Origin: Chitinophaga sp. 180180018-3
Lineage (GTDB): Bacteria; Bacteroidota; Bacteroidia; Chitinophagales; Chitinophagaceae
DNA length: 64,000 nt
NCBI RefSeq assembly: GCF_037893185.1
Contig: NZ_CP140772.1
Span: 6,874,001-6,938,000 of the forward strand
Reading direction: 5' to 3'
Shown here: one piece after another, positions 44,801 through 53,835 of the stretch
Numbering within the stretch: position 1 is the stretch's first letter
Layout of the letters: each line of letters starts with the position of its first letter
Program-made: the position numbers and the translations under genes
The notes under the pieces: generated by a model
Databases searched by the model: none
What the model was told of the DNA's origin: nothing
Seen by the model: only the letters and a program-made list of their open reading frames with translations

Positions 44801-44851
44801 CGCTAAGTTCTTCGCTTTCATTCTTAATTCCCTATTCTATATTCTTAATTC
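44801..44851. repeat. Right arm of the IS-split palindrome (copy 4)
   Basis: This 51-nt arm is inverted relative to 43268-43318 with one mismatch. Its end covers two bases of the macroglobulin TGA stop (44850-44852), the same overlap as copy 3 has with the porin stop. Confidence 0.85.
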
Positions 44852-47800
44852 ATTCTGTAACTTTTACACTCAATCCACTGCTATGCGCTGAAAACTCAGG
44901 CGCATACATACATTGCGCAGTACTGATGCCATTAGAAAATTTTCCCTGATGCGTAACAAACAACGTATATTCGAATACGTGAGTGCCTTTGGGAAGATAG
45001 CTGAAGAAGAAATCAGTAGAGGCATCCCGGGTGCTTTCGTAATAGCTCATTCCATTCTGCCATTTAGCAGCGCTGATTACATTCACTGGTTCGAAGCAGG
45101 CTGCCCGCATGTCTTTCAGGTGGATGTATTCCATATCTCTGTCGGCTCTCATCACCACGCGTACTTTCACTTTATCTCCTACTTTCAGCTGGTTGCCTTC
45201 TTCGATTTTCGTCAGCACCGGTCCTTTATCGGTGTTCACTTCTTTGAACAGTTCCTTTTCCAGCACTAATGGTGTGGCGGCAGCCGTGATCTTATCCAGG
45301 TCCTGGAAATATTGCCAGTATACGGCCCCCCAGGAGGGTTGTCCTTTGCTGTCGTGTACTGTTACGGTAATATTGCCCATATCAGGTTTCACTGCTTTGG
45401 CATCGAATCTCTCTTTAAAATAACCAGTACCTGCTTCTGTAGCTGCAGGTTTCACTGCGGTACTGCCCAATTGGATATTCACTTCCGGTGCAGCGGCCAG
45501 CCAGTTACTTCCCTGCAACAGCATTGCGTAACAGGCATCGGCTGTGGCTTTGGTTGTATGCCAGTTATTGGTCTGTTTATTTTTCAGCAGCCAGGTTTTC
45601 ATATCGTTCACGGCGGCGGCATCATTACCTGCTACCTGAAATGCTTCGATCAGCAGGGCCTGTGTTTCGATTGGTGCGTTCCGCCAGCTATAACCGGCTG
45701 CTATATCTTTCCAATACATTCCCATTTCTTTGCTGTTCATCGCATTTTCTTTCAGCGATTTCAGTATAGCCTTTGGCGTTACCTGATCATTATTCCTGAA
45801 GAGCGATAAAGCAATCATTCCCTGTGCATACCTGCTTTGTTTCAGCCAGTATTTCTGCTGCTGTGCATAGAAATAATCGAACGACTTACGGAAGGCCGCC
45901 GGAACCGGACGTTTAAAAAAGCTGCGGGCATACAGATAGTGGATCTCTGTATCGGTGATATGTTCCCCTTTCAGATCTGCCTTTTGTTTGATCAGCTCAT
46001 GGTAATCCTTATCCAGTTGTATGTCGAGATACTCCATTGCTTTATTGGCAATGTCGCTGGCTCTGCTGTCTTCTTTACCAGTAAGCTGCTGTAAATGACC
46101 GAGGCCGGCCAGTATGTACTGTGTTACAAATCTATCGTCCCACATTCCTGTGAACCATGGGAAAGCACCATTGGGTGCCTGTTTGGCAGCCAGCTGATCC
46201 AACGCTGCTTTTCCTTCCTTTTGCATACGCTGCAGATCGAACAACAATGCAATATGCTTTTTCTGTTCTGTTTCATTCTTTGCCGCCATCACCCAGGGTG
46301 TTTCCTGCAACAGTACATTTTTCAGTTCCTGGTTTTTCTCCAGGTTACTCATCAGCGCTGCGGTATCTGCTGTTTTCCATTTCTCAAAAATGGCATTCAG
46401 CTTAGGCGTGGCGTTCGCGATGTGAGTAGCAAGGGTATTGGCATAATAGCGGTTGAATACCTGCTCTGCACATTCGTAGGGAAACTCCATCAGGTAAGGC
46501 AATGCCTGCACTGCATACCAGGCAGGATTGCTGGTGTATTCCACGGTAACGGCATGTTGTGAAAGGGTTTGATCGCCGCCACTCTGCAACAGCTTATTAA
46601 AGCTAAATTCATGCTTACCATCGCCTCTTACCGGCAGTGGCAGCGATTCTGTTACCAGCATACGATTGGTCAATACCGGCACCGCATTCTCTTCTCCATC
46701 GCTGAAGTTACCGGCCTGCGCCACCACTCTGTATACAAGCGCACTCTGGAAACCATGCGGGATCTGCAGCGGGAAAGTCACTACGGTACTCTGACCTGCT
46801 TTTGCGGTGAAGTGTTGTGTTGGGAATATATTCTGAAACCATCCATCAACAGGCTGCATGGTGGCTGCATCCAATAGCTCCAGGTGTGCCTGGCCTATCA
46901 GCATGGAATCCGAGAGGTTAGTTACTTTGGCGGTAAATTCCATTTTATCGCCTTCACGTACAAAGCGCGGCGCATTGGGCTGTATCATCAGCATTTTCTG
47001 CGTAACGATACTGTTTTTCACGAGGCCGAATGAAAGGTCCTTTGTATGTGCCAGTCCCTGGAAGTTCCATTTGGTAAGGGCTTCCGGTACGGTAAAGCCG
47101 AAACTGATGTTGCCATCTTTATCAGTACGCAGGTCCGGCAGGAAAAATGCTGTTTCCTGGAAGTTGGTACGGACAGGCATTTCGGCCGCAGGAGCTGGCG
47201 GGGCCTGGTTGGTACCTGCTGATTCCTTTACTTTGTTCTGTTCCTTATCATTTGCCGAGACATCCTGTTTCGCCACTGTTTCCATCATAGCAGCAGGTGC
47301 CGGCGCTGCTTCTACAGTTGCATAGGCGGCATTTTTGCTCAGCATTCGCCGTTGTATGCCCGGTGCACCAGCGCCATATGCCATTATTCTATGTTGGCTC
47401 CACATATTCCATCCAAAGAGATTCAGCTGATCATATGTCTTGTCTTTCTTAGGATAGTAGTTGCCATGATAAGGATTGTACAGCGTGTTGGAAACCTCTA
47501 TTTTAAAGTTAGCATTTCCTTCAAAGGCAGCAGCATTGGCGGCAAACGGGTTGATGCCTGGCAGATACCAATCGCCCGGACTGAAAGCATCGAGCGAAGC
47601 ATCATACATAGATGCCAGCATTTCCGCAGCTACCTTTTCCTGTTTATAACCTGAGATCTGTACCGTCCATTTTTCCTGCTCACCGGGCAACAGTTTATCA
47701 CGATGGGTGCCCAGTTTTACATCCAGGGCTTTATTATCCCAGGGAACGATGATGCTGGGATGTACCGTAAACAGGCGGTTGTCTTTTACAAAAACATACC

Positions 47801-50800
47801 CCAGCTCTATGTTACCACGATCATTTTCTGTAACCGGGAAATCCAGTTTTTTAACGCCCGATAGTTCCAGTGTTCTACGTATATCTTTGTCGGAGGTAAC
47901 GGTACGTTTCGATTCGATTATATGCAACCCGGTAACCGAAGTTCCCAGCAGCAATGCCGCTGTTTTCCCCGGTTCCACGCTGTGCTCAGGCTGATATGTC
48001 CATAAATAAGATGGCACCGACAATGTTTTCGCAGCCGGATCAACGATCTCGAAAGTTTTCCGCTGCACTACTGAATCGTTATGATTATCGATGGTGCTCA
48101 CTTCCATTTCATAAAATCCCGGAGCCAGCTTTTTGGTATCCAGTTTTATTCTACCCTCTTCAGTGGCAGCTACGGTTTCTTTCACCACCGCCTCTTTGCG
48201 TGGCCATGATTTCGGGTCATCTTCGTTTTTGTAGATGTCCAACGGAAAATCCTTTATGTAGCTGGATTCATCCATCACAAACTGATCTGGTTCATCCCAG
48301 TAACGATGGCGCAGCAGGCGTTTTGCCGGCTCCAGTGGTTTCAACTGCACCGTAAGCTGAGCCGGCTGAAATGCGCCATTCAGATTTGTGGACGATATCC
48401 TGATTTGGTCCAGATCTTTTTGTTCCAGGCGATCCGGAGCGGTGATACCGATTTCCATCGACTGGTAACCGGCATTCACGTATTGTTGTGAACTGCGGGT
48501 TTCTCCGTTCAGATCAGTAACATCCGCGAAAACCTCGTAGTTAAAGATCGGTTTTGTAGTCGGGCTTACAGACTTATCGGCCAGTGCCGGGAATTTGACA
48601 GTGAAAGCTCCGTTGGCATCCGTAGTAGTTTCTCCATGTGCAATTTCCCTTGAGCTGCCGCGTGGAATTATCTTCCAGTGAAACAGCCAGGGATAAGGAA
48701 AGCGTACATGGCGTACTACCCTCCAGGTTACCTTTGCCCCATCAATATTATTTCCGGCGTAAGCCAGCGCTTTTGCATGGGTAGTAACGGTATCGCCTAA
48801 ACGATAGTTACCCTTGATGGTATCGAATTGTACATAAAACTTCGGGCGTTTGTATTCTTCCACCTGGAAAGCACGATGAGCATTAGCACGGTTATCCTCC
48901 AGCGCAAAGCTGCCATTCATACGGCCTTCGGGTAATGTGAATTTACCGGAATAAGCGCCATAATCGTTGGTGGTAACTTTAATGGAATCTACCTTATCAC
49001 CATTGGCATCTGACAAGGTGAGGGTGGTGGTATAATTTGCAAGGATATCGCTCCGGGAAGCATTCGGTGCTTTTCTGATCACAATTCCTTTGAAATAAAC
49101 AGTCTGCCCAGGGCGATATATGCCTCTGTCGGTGAACAGAAAAGTTTCTATCTGTTCTTTCTCTGATAATTCTACGTTATAAAGCTGGTATTTGTATTCT
49201 GTCAGATACAATTCGTCTGCTGCTTTCTTCCAATGAAGACGCACGCTGTTCATATTTTTAGGAGTAGCAATGTTTACACTCCCATCTGCTCCTGTAACGC
49301 CGCTTTTATACAGGCTCCAGTTTTCCTGGTTATTCTTGTAATCATATTTCATTACATTGAGCGTTACCCCGGCCAACGGCTTTCCGGAAGTGCGATCCAA
49401 GGCATAATACAAATCGCCGTTGCTGATATAACTGATGGATGAAACCCATGTCAATTGTATAGCCAGCGGATTATTTTCTGTAGAAAAGGCAGGAGAAGAG
49501 CTTGCCAGCAATATATAATGCCCTACCGGCAGTGCGTCGATTTTAATTTCTGTATTGTGCTGTAAGTAATCGGCCGGATCCGGTAATGGCTGCTGCCAGT
49601 CTTTGACAGACTGACGGCCTGTTATCAGTTTCCAGTATTTCTGCTGACGATCGGAGTAGTCCGCCTGAGCCTTCTGCAATTGGGCAAGAAATTCCTCGTC
49701 CACTTTAATCACCCGCAGATACAGTTTATTGATATTTTTATAAGTAACCAATGTACGGAATGCCTGATCCGGCACATTCACTACTTCAGTGGTCAGCAAC
49801 AGGGCTTTTGTTTTCAATTGTTCCAGCATTCTTGCACACTCCACGCCGCCGGAAGAATTGGGCGCCAGTTCAACTGCCTGCTCGCAGAGTTCCTTCGCTT
49901 TTTTAAGCGCAGCAGCCCTGTTTTCCATCGTTTCATTGCCCTGATTTCCGGCTTGTACGTAGTGGGTAGCGAGCATACTCAATACAGCGGCCTGTCCTGG
50001 ATCACCGGCATTAGCCTGCCGGAGTTGTTCCAATGCGGCCACATAAAGTGCATCTTTATTCTCCATTACGCCGGCCTGGTATGCATATGCGATTCTTTCG
50101 AGATCTATATCCAGGAGGGCGGCTTTATCGCCGGTATGCAAACGTGTAAGCTCCTGCAGGATCAGCAGGGCCTGGAATTGCAATGATGCCGGATCGGACG
50201 AAGTAAAAGTATGACCGCCAAAGGTTGCAGCCGGCGCAAATACAGCAGGGTCGGTCAGTTCAAATTGATTGGCTGGTTTAGTGATAGTAGCCTCACCGGA
50301 TTTAAAGAAATCCAGGGCCCTGTGTGCGAGCAGATCGTACAGGGTAGGACGTAGTGTCCGGGTATTTCCCTTCACAATAATCGGATCGAACGATGTGAGC
50401 GCCGTTTTTTCCAGCGAGGTCCTGTCGGCCAACGATCCCATGTAGGCAGCCGAGATCTCATGAAATAACCTGTCGGCCCCCCACGTGGTAATATCGTTAC
50501 CGGTATCGTTTGCCAGTGTGGTGCGTCCGAGCAGCTGATAACGATTATTGAGATAATAATACCGGAGTACGTCTCCTTTAATACTTTGCAGGATCGCTTT
50601 CTGAGGACCGGCAGCAGCGGCAATTTCCCGGTTAAGCTGTTCGAGGTTCTGCAATGTGCTGCTGTCGTTGACTTCGTCGTTATACTTCATACGATAGATC
50701 AGCGCTTTGATCTGCTGCACAGTCATTTTTTCCTTCACAGCATGGCTATAGATGCCATTTACTATCTCCAGGGCTGATTTGGGCAGTCCCTTTTCTTCGA

Positions 50801-50900
50801 GGGCTGTCACCTGTTTCCATGAATTGTCGTAGTTAAACTGGGCCATCATCTTAGAGCTGCTAACAATTAAAACAAAGAATATTGCGGTGAATAAACGCAT
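44850..50900 (-). CDS. Bacterial alpha-2-macroglobulin family protein
   Basis: A 2,016-residue secreted or periplasmic protein with a signal peptide (MRLFTAIFFVLIVSSSKMMA). It has an N-terminal TPR-like region (about 30-400), MG domains including MG2 (GIYRPGQTVYFKG near 591), an Ala/Pro/Lys/Glu-rich linker at about 1200-1240 that could be the bait region, then the A2M domain (NFQETAFFLPDL) and the thioester domain with CAEQ (Cys1477). The intact C-x-E-Q implies a reactive thioester that traps attacking proteases covalently. No lipobox is present, so surface anchoring by lipidation is not indicated. No PBP1C gene, a common partner, is adjacent. Confidence 0.9.
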   Translation of the reverse strand: MRLFTAIFFVLIVSSSKMMAQFNYDNSWKQVTALEEKGLPKSALEIVNGIYSHAVKEKMTVQQIKALIYRMKYNDEVNDSSTLQNLEQLNREIAAAAGPQKAILQSIKGDVLRYYYLNNRYQLLGRTTLANDTGNDITTWGADRLFHEISAAYMGSLADRTSLEKTALTSFDPIIVKGNTRTLRPTLYDLLAHRALDFFKSGEATITKPANQFELTDPAVFAPAATFGGHTFTSSDPASLQFQALLILQELTRLHTGDKAALLDIDLERIAYAYQAGVMENKDALYVAALEQLRQANAGDPGQAAVLSMLATHYVQAGNQGNETMENRAAALKKAKELCEQAVELAPNSSGGVECARMLEQLKTKALLLTTEVVNVPDQAFRTLVTYKNINKLYLRVIKVDEEFLAQLQKAQADYSDRQQKYWKLITGRQSVKDWQQPLPDPADYLQHNTEIKIDALPVGHYILLASSSPAFSTENNPLAIQLTWVSSISYISNGDLYYALDRTSGKPLAGVTLNVMKYDYKNNQENWSLYKSGVTGADGSVNIATPKNMNSVRLHWKKAADELYLTEYKYQLYNVELSEKEQIETFLFTDRGIYRPGQTVYFKGIVIRKAPNASRSDILANYTTTLTLSDANGDKVDSIKVTTNDYGAYSGKFTLPEGRMNGSFALEDNRANAHRAFQVEEYKRPKFYVQFDTIKGNYRLGDTVTTHAKALAYAGNNIDGAKVTWRVVRHVRFPYPWLFHWKIIPRGSSREIAHGETTTDANGAFTVKFPALADKSVSPTTKPIFNYEVFADVTDLNGETRSSQQYVNAGYQSMEIGITAPDRLEQKDLDQIRISSTNLNGAFQPAQLTVQLKPLEPAKRLLRHRYWDEPDQFVMDESSYIKDFPLDIYKNEDDPKSWPRKEAVVKETVAATEEGRIKLDTKKLAPGFYEMEVSTIDNHNDSVVQRKTFEIVDPAAKTLSVPSYLWTYQPEHSVEPGKTAALLLGTSVTGLHIIESKRTVTSDKDIRRTLELSGVKKLDFPVTENDRGNIELGYVFVKDNRLFTVHPSIIVPWDNKALDVKLGTHRDKLLPGEQEKWTVQISGYKQEKVAAEMLASMYDASLDAFSPGDWYLPGINPFAANAAAFEGNANFKIEVSNTLYNPYHGNYYPKKDKTYDQLNLFGWNMWSQHRIMAYGAGAPGIQRRMLSKNAAYATVEAAPAPAAMMETVAKQDVSANDKEQNKVKESAGTNQAPPAPAAEMPVRTNFQETAFFLPDLRTDKDGNISFGFTVPEALTKWNFQGLAHTKDLSFGLVKNSIVTQKMLMIQPNAPRFVREGDKMEFTAKVTNLSDSMLIGQAHLELLDAATMQPVDGWFQNIFPTQHFTAKAGQSTVVTFPLQIPHGFQSALVYRVVAQAGNFSDGEENAVPVLTNRMLVTESLPLPVRGDGKHEFSFNKLLQSGGDQTLSQHAVTVEYTSNPAWYAVQALPYLMEFPYECAEQVFNRYYANTLATHIANATPKLNAIFEKWKTADTAALMSNLEKNQELKNVLLQETPWVMAAKNETEQKKHIALLFDLQRMQKEGKAALDQLAAKQAPNGAFPWFTGMWDDRFVTQYILAGLGHLQQLTGKEDSRASDIANKAMEYLDIQLDKDYHELIKQKADLKGEHITDTEIHYLYARSFFKRPVPAAFRKSFDYFYAQQQKYWLKQSRYAQGMIALSLFRNNDQVTPKAILKSLKENAMNSKEMGMYWKDIAAGYSWRNAPIETQALLIEAFQVAGNDAAAVNDMKTWLLKNKQTNNWHTTKATADACYAMLLQGSNWLAAAPEVNIQLGSTAVKPAATEAGTGYFKERFDAKAVKPDMGNITVTVHDSKGQPSWGAVYWQYFQDLDKITAAATPLVLEKELFKEVNTDKGPVLTKIEEGNQLKVGDKVKVRVVMRADRDMEYIHLKDMRAACFEPVNVISAAKWQNGMSYYESTRDASTDFFFSYLPKGTHVFEYTLFVTHQGKFSNGISTAQCMYAPEFSAHSSGLSVKVTE

Positions 50901-50970
50901 GGGTTCATGATTTACGGTAAGTTCCTTTTACAAAGGATGTGGATAACAATACAATTTCCATAAAAGGGGA

Positions 50971-51019
50971 ACAAAAAAGGTGAAAAGCTCGGAAAAAATT
51001 GCTCCTCACTTTTCACCTT
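50971..51019 (-). terminator. Terminator after sucD
   Basis: An 11-bp inverted repeat AAGGTGAAAAG (50977-50987 with 51009-51019) begins 20 bases past the sucD stop. It is followed on the minus strand by a T-rich tract. Confidence 0.85.
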
Positions 51020-51039
51020 ATATATTTTAGGCAGATGGA

Positions 51040-51927
51040 TTACGCCATTACTGTTGCTTTTGCCAATACTTCTGCCATGGTTTTACCGATGTTGGCAGGG
51101 CTTTCTACTACATGTACACCGCATTCCGCCATGATCTTCATTTTGGCAGCTGCAGTATCTTCTGCTCCACCGATGATGGCACCAGCGTGGCCCATACGGC
51201 GTCCGGGAGGGGCAGTCTGGCCGGCGATGAAACCAACTACGGGCTTAGTTCCATATTCTTTGATCCAGCGGGCAGCGTCAGCTTCCATGCTACCGCCGAT
51301 TTCACCAATCATGATGATACCTTCGGTTTCAGGATCGTTCATCAGCAGTTCTACTGCATCTTTGGTAGGGGTTCCGATGATCGGGTCGCCACCGATACCG
51401 ATAGCGGTGGAAACACCCAAACCAGCTTTTACAACCTGGTCAGCTGCTTCGTAGGTCAGTGTACCGGATTTAGATACGATACCAATTTTTCCTTTTTTGA
51501 AGATAAAGCCAGGCATGATACCTACTTTAGCTTCTTCAGCAGTAATAACACCCGGGCAGTTAGGTCCGATGAGGCGGGTATTGGTTCCCTGCAGGAAGTT
51601 TTTGGCTTTGATCATATCCTGAACAGGAATACCCTCTGTGATACATACCACCAGGGCAATACCGGCTTCGGTAGCTTCCATGATGGCATCCGCAGCAAAT
51701 GCAGGAGGTACAAAAATGATAGATACGTTTGCACCGGTTGCTTTTACAGCATCCGCCACGGTATTGAACACCGGGCGCTCGAGATGTGTAGTACCACCTT
51801 TTCCGGGGGTTACACCACCTACTACCTGGGTACCGTATTCAATCATTTGTGTAGCATGGAATGTACCTTCTGTACCGGTAAATCCCTGCACGATCACTTT
51901 GCTATCCTTATTAACTAAAACACTCAT
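51040..51927 (-). CDS. sucD: Succinate--CoA ligase subunit alpha
   Basis: The 295-residue alpha subunit of succinyl-CoA synthetase, which makes ATP or GTP from succinyl-CoA in the TCA cycle. The CoA-binding Rossmann domain begins [26 protein letters not shown] and the phospho-histidine segment [13 protein letters not shown] are diagnostic. The length is standard. sucC is not adjacent, so the beta subunit must be encoded elsewhere. The gene is monocistronic between its own promoter and terminator. Confidence 0.96.
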   Translation of the reverse strand: MSVLVNKDSKVIVQGFTGTEGTFHATQMIEYGTQVVGGVTPGKGGTTHLERPVFNTVADAVKATGANVSIIFVPPAFAADAIMEATEAGIALVVCITEGIPVQDMIKAKNFLQGTNTRLIGPNCPGVITAEEAKVGIMPGFIFKKGKIGIVSKSGTLTYEAADQVVKAGLGVSTAIGIGGDPIIGTPTKDAVELLMNDPETEGIIMIGEIGGSMEADAARWIKEYGTKPVVGFIAGQTAPPGRRMGHAGAIIGGAEDTAAAKMKIMAECGVHVVESPANIGKTMAEVLAKATVMA

Positions 51928-51976
51928 CGCGCTTGTTTTATTGGTTTAATATTATGTGTCTGATTCTTCTGGACGG

Positions 51977-52007
51977 CAAAAATAAGCCGATTTCCCTAAT
52001 TCTGCAA
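51977..52007 (-). promoter_or_regulatory. Predicted sucD promoter
   Basis: The minus strand has TTG (52007-52005), 20 nt, then TATTTTTG (51984-51977), fitting the Bacteroidota -33/-7 arrangement. The predicted leader is about 43 nt. Confidence 0.6.
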
Positions 52008-52141
52008 TTTAGTGCCTTTAAGATAAAGCTACCAATTAAGGGAAAAATAATTGCGCTGCATTGATTTAAATAATATTAAAAGCGAATGTATAATAAAATA
52101 GATTACAGTAAATAGTAAAATTTACAGGAAGATGTCTTTCT

Positions 52142-52190
52142 AAAAAAATAATCCCGGAAGCGGCTGGCCCTGGCCAGTTACCTCCGGGAT
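52142..52190 (-). terminator. Terminator after the MlaF-like gene
   Basis: A nested hairpin: outer stem ATCCCGGA/TCCGGGAT (52151-52190) and inner stem GCTGGCC/GGCCAG. On the minus strand it is followed by TTATTTTTTTA. It lies 21 bases past the stop. Confidence 0.88.
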
Positions 52191-52211
52191 GTTATAATTA
52201 TTTAATGATCC

Positions 52212-53027
52212 CTATTGCTTTCCCTGCTCTTTCTTCAGCTGTTCCTTCCATTTTCCGTCTTTGAACAATTCCAGCTGACGCATTTCCTTGGCTTCCCGCA
52301 GGAATTCGGAAGCAAAAATGAAGTCGTTTAGTTTCTGGTCATTACTGAATACGATTTCTTTATTGCTCCCCTCCCACTGTTTCTGACCCTGATACATGTA
52401 AACGATATGATCGCCGCTCTCCATTACGGTATTCATATCATGGGTATTGATAACGGTGGTGATATTATATTCTTTGGTTAATTCGGTAATGAGCTTATCG
52501 ATCAGGAGCGAGGTTTGAGGATCCAGACCGGAGTTAGGCTCATCGCAGAAAAGATATTTGGGATTGAGCACGATGGCCCTGGCAATACCTACTCTCTTTT
52601 TCATACCGCCGCTGATCTCTGCAGGAAATTTTTTAGCGGCCTCTTTCAGCTGTACCCTTTCCAGACATTCTGCTACCCTGGTCTTTTTTTCTTTCAGGGT
52701 ACCGGTGCCGAACATTTCCAGGGGAAACATCACATTTTGTTCTACGGTCATACTGTCGAACAATGCTGATCCCTGGAACAGCATACCTATTTCCTGGCGT
52801 ATTCCTTTTTTTTCCTTGTCATTCATCGCGGTGAAATCCTGCTTATCATACAGCACTCTCCCGGCATCCACTCCCATCAGGCCCACTATACATTTCATCA
52901 TCACTGTTTTACCACTACCACTGGATCCAATGATGAGGTTTACTTTACCGGACTCCATTACCGCCGATACTCCCTTCAATATTTCCTTATCCCCGAAGCT
53001 CTTTCTTATATCTTGCAGTTCAATCAT
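52212..53027 (-). CDS. ABC transporter ATP-binding protein, MlaF-like
   Basis: A 271-residue ATPase. Walker A is GSSGSGKTV, the signature is ISGGMKKRVGIARAI, Walker B is YLFCDEPNSGLDP and the H-loop is in VINTHDMNT. The EPNSGLDP and GGMKKRVG forms are typical of MlaF/Ttg2A ATPases that power phospholipid trafficking with MlaE. It follows the MlaE-like gene by 2 nt and ends at a terminator. An MCE-domain (MlaD) gene, expected as a third partner, does not follow. Confidence 0.9.
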   Translation of the reverse strand: MIELQDIRKSFGDKEILKGVSAVMESGKVNLIIGSSGSGKTVMMKCIVGLMGVDAGRVLYDKQDFTAMNDKEKKGIRQEIGMLFQGSALFDSMTVEQNVMFPLEMFGTGTLKEKKTRVAECLERVQLKEAAKKFPAEISGGMKKRVGIARAIVLNPKYLFCDEPNSGLDPQTSLLIDKLITELTKEYNITTVINTHDMNTVMESGDHIVYMYQGQKQWEGSNKEIVFSNDQKLNDFIFASEFLREAKEMRQLELFKDGKWKEQLKKEQGKQ

Positions 53028-53029
53028 GA

Positions 53030-53773
53030 TTACAGTAATATAGCCGTTAATGCATAGTCCATAAACAATATCAGCACGCAGCTTACCACTACAGCAGTAG
53101 TACTGGCCTTACCGATTTCCAATGCGCCACCGGTAACGTTGTAGCCATAGTAAGCTGATACACTGGCGATGATAAATCCGAATGTATAGGATTTCGCCAT
53201 CGCAAAAAATACGTTATACGCCTTAAACTCCTGTCGCAGTCCCTGCATGAATTGTTCCGCGGAAATAATACCGGATAAAACGCCGGCTTCTTTACCACCC
53301 CATACACCCAGGAAACCGGAAATGGCTACCAGAACAGGAATCATCAGTACGGCTGCCAATATCTTAGGCAAGATCAGGTAACCCTTTGTATTGATACCCA
53401 TGATTTCCAATGCATCAATCTGTTCGGATATACGCATGTTACCCAGTTCTGATGCTATTTTGGAACCGATCACCCCTGCCAGTACAATGCTGGTGAGGGT
53501 AGGTGCAAATTCGAGGATAATGGTATCTCTTACCACCTGGGCAATGGTACTCTTGGGTATGATAGGACTTACCAGCTGATATGCAGTTTGTAAGGTGGTT
53601 ACACCTCCCATGAACAGGGAAATGATGAACACTATCCCGAACGACCCTACGCCGATATCAACACATTGCTGCATAAACTGCTTCCAGTACATTTTCACGT
53701 TTTCCGGGCGGGAAAACATGTCCTTGAGCATGAGCAGGAAGTTTCCGAAATGATAGAAGAATTTGAACTCCAT
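53030..53773 (-). CDS. MlaE-family ABC transporter permease
   Basis: A 247-residue inner membrane permease of the MlaE/TrnG family with about five membrane segments. Conserved blocks include GVIGSKIASELGNMRISEQIDALEIM and a C-terminal VVSCVLILFMDYALTAIL. The family moves phospholipids between membranes with an MlaF ATPase, here encoded 2 nt downstream. The direction of lipid movement cannot be told from sequence. It is the first gene of a two-gene operon. Confidence 0.9.
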   Translation of the reverse strand: MEFKFFYHFGNFLLMLKDMFSRPENVKMYWKQFMQQCVDIGVGSFGIVFIISLFMGGVTTLQTAYQLVSPIIPKSTIAQVVRDTIILEFAPTLTSIVLAGVIGSKIASELGNMRISEQIDALEIMGINTKGYLILPKILAAVLMIPVLVAISGFLGVWGGKEAGVLSGIISAEQFMQGLRQEFKAYNVFFAMAKSYTFGFIIASVSAYYGYNVTGGALEIGKASTTAVVVSCVLILFMDYALTAILL

Positions 53774-53780
53774 AACTGGT

Positions 53781-53788
53781 CAAAGATA
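53781..53788 (-). promoter_or_regulatory. Predicted mlaEF promoter, -7 element
   Basis: The minus strand reads TATCTTTG, 7 nt before the permease ATG, so the transcript would have almost no leader. Confidence 0.4.
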
Positions 53789-53835
53789 GGAAGGATTTTG
53801 TCAATCGTACCTTAATTTAAGATTTAATACAGGGC

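Noticed and set aside
44850..50900. Macroglobulin as a type IX secretion substrate
   Set aside because: The C-terminus lacks the sorting-domain motifs seen in the giant protein.
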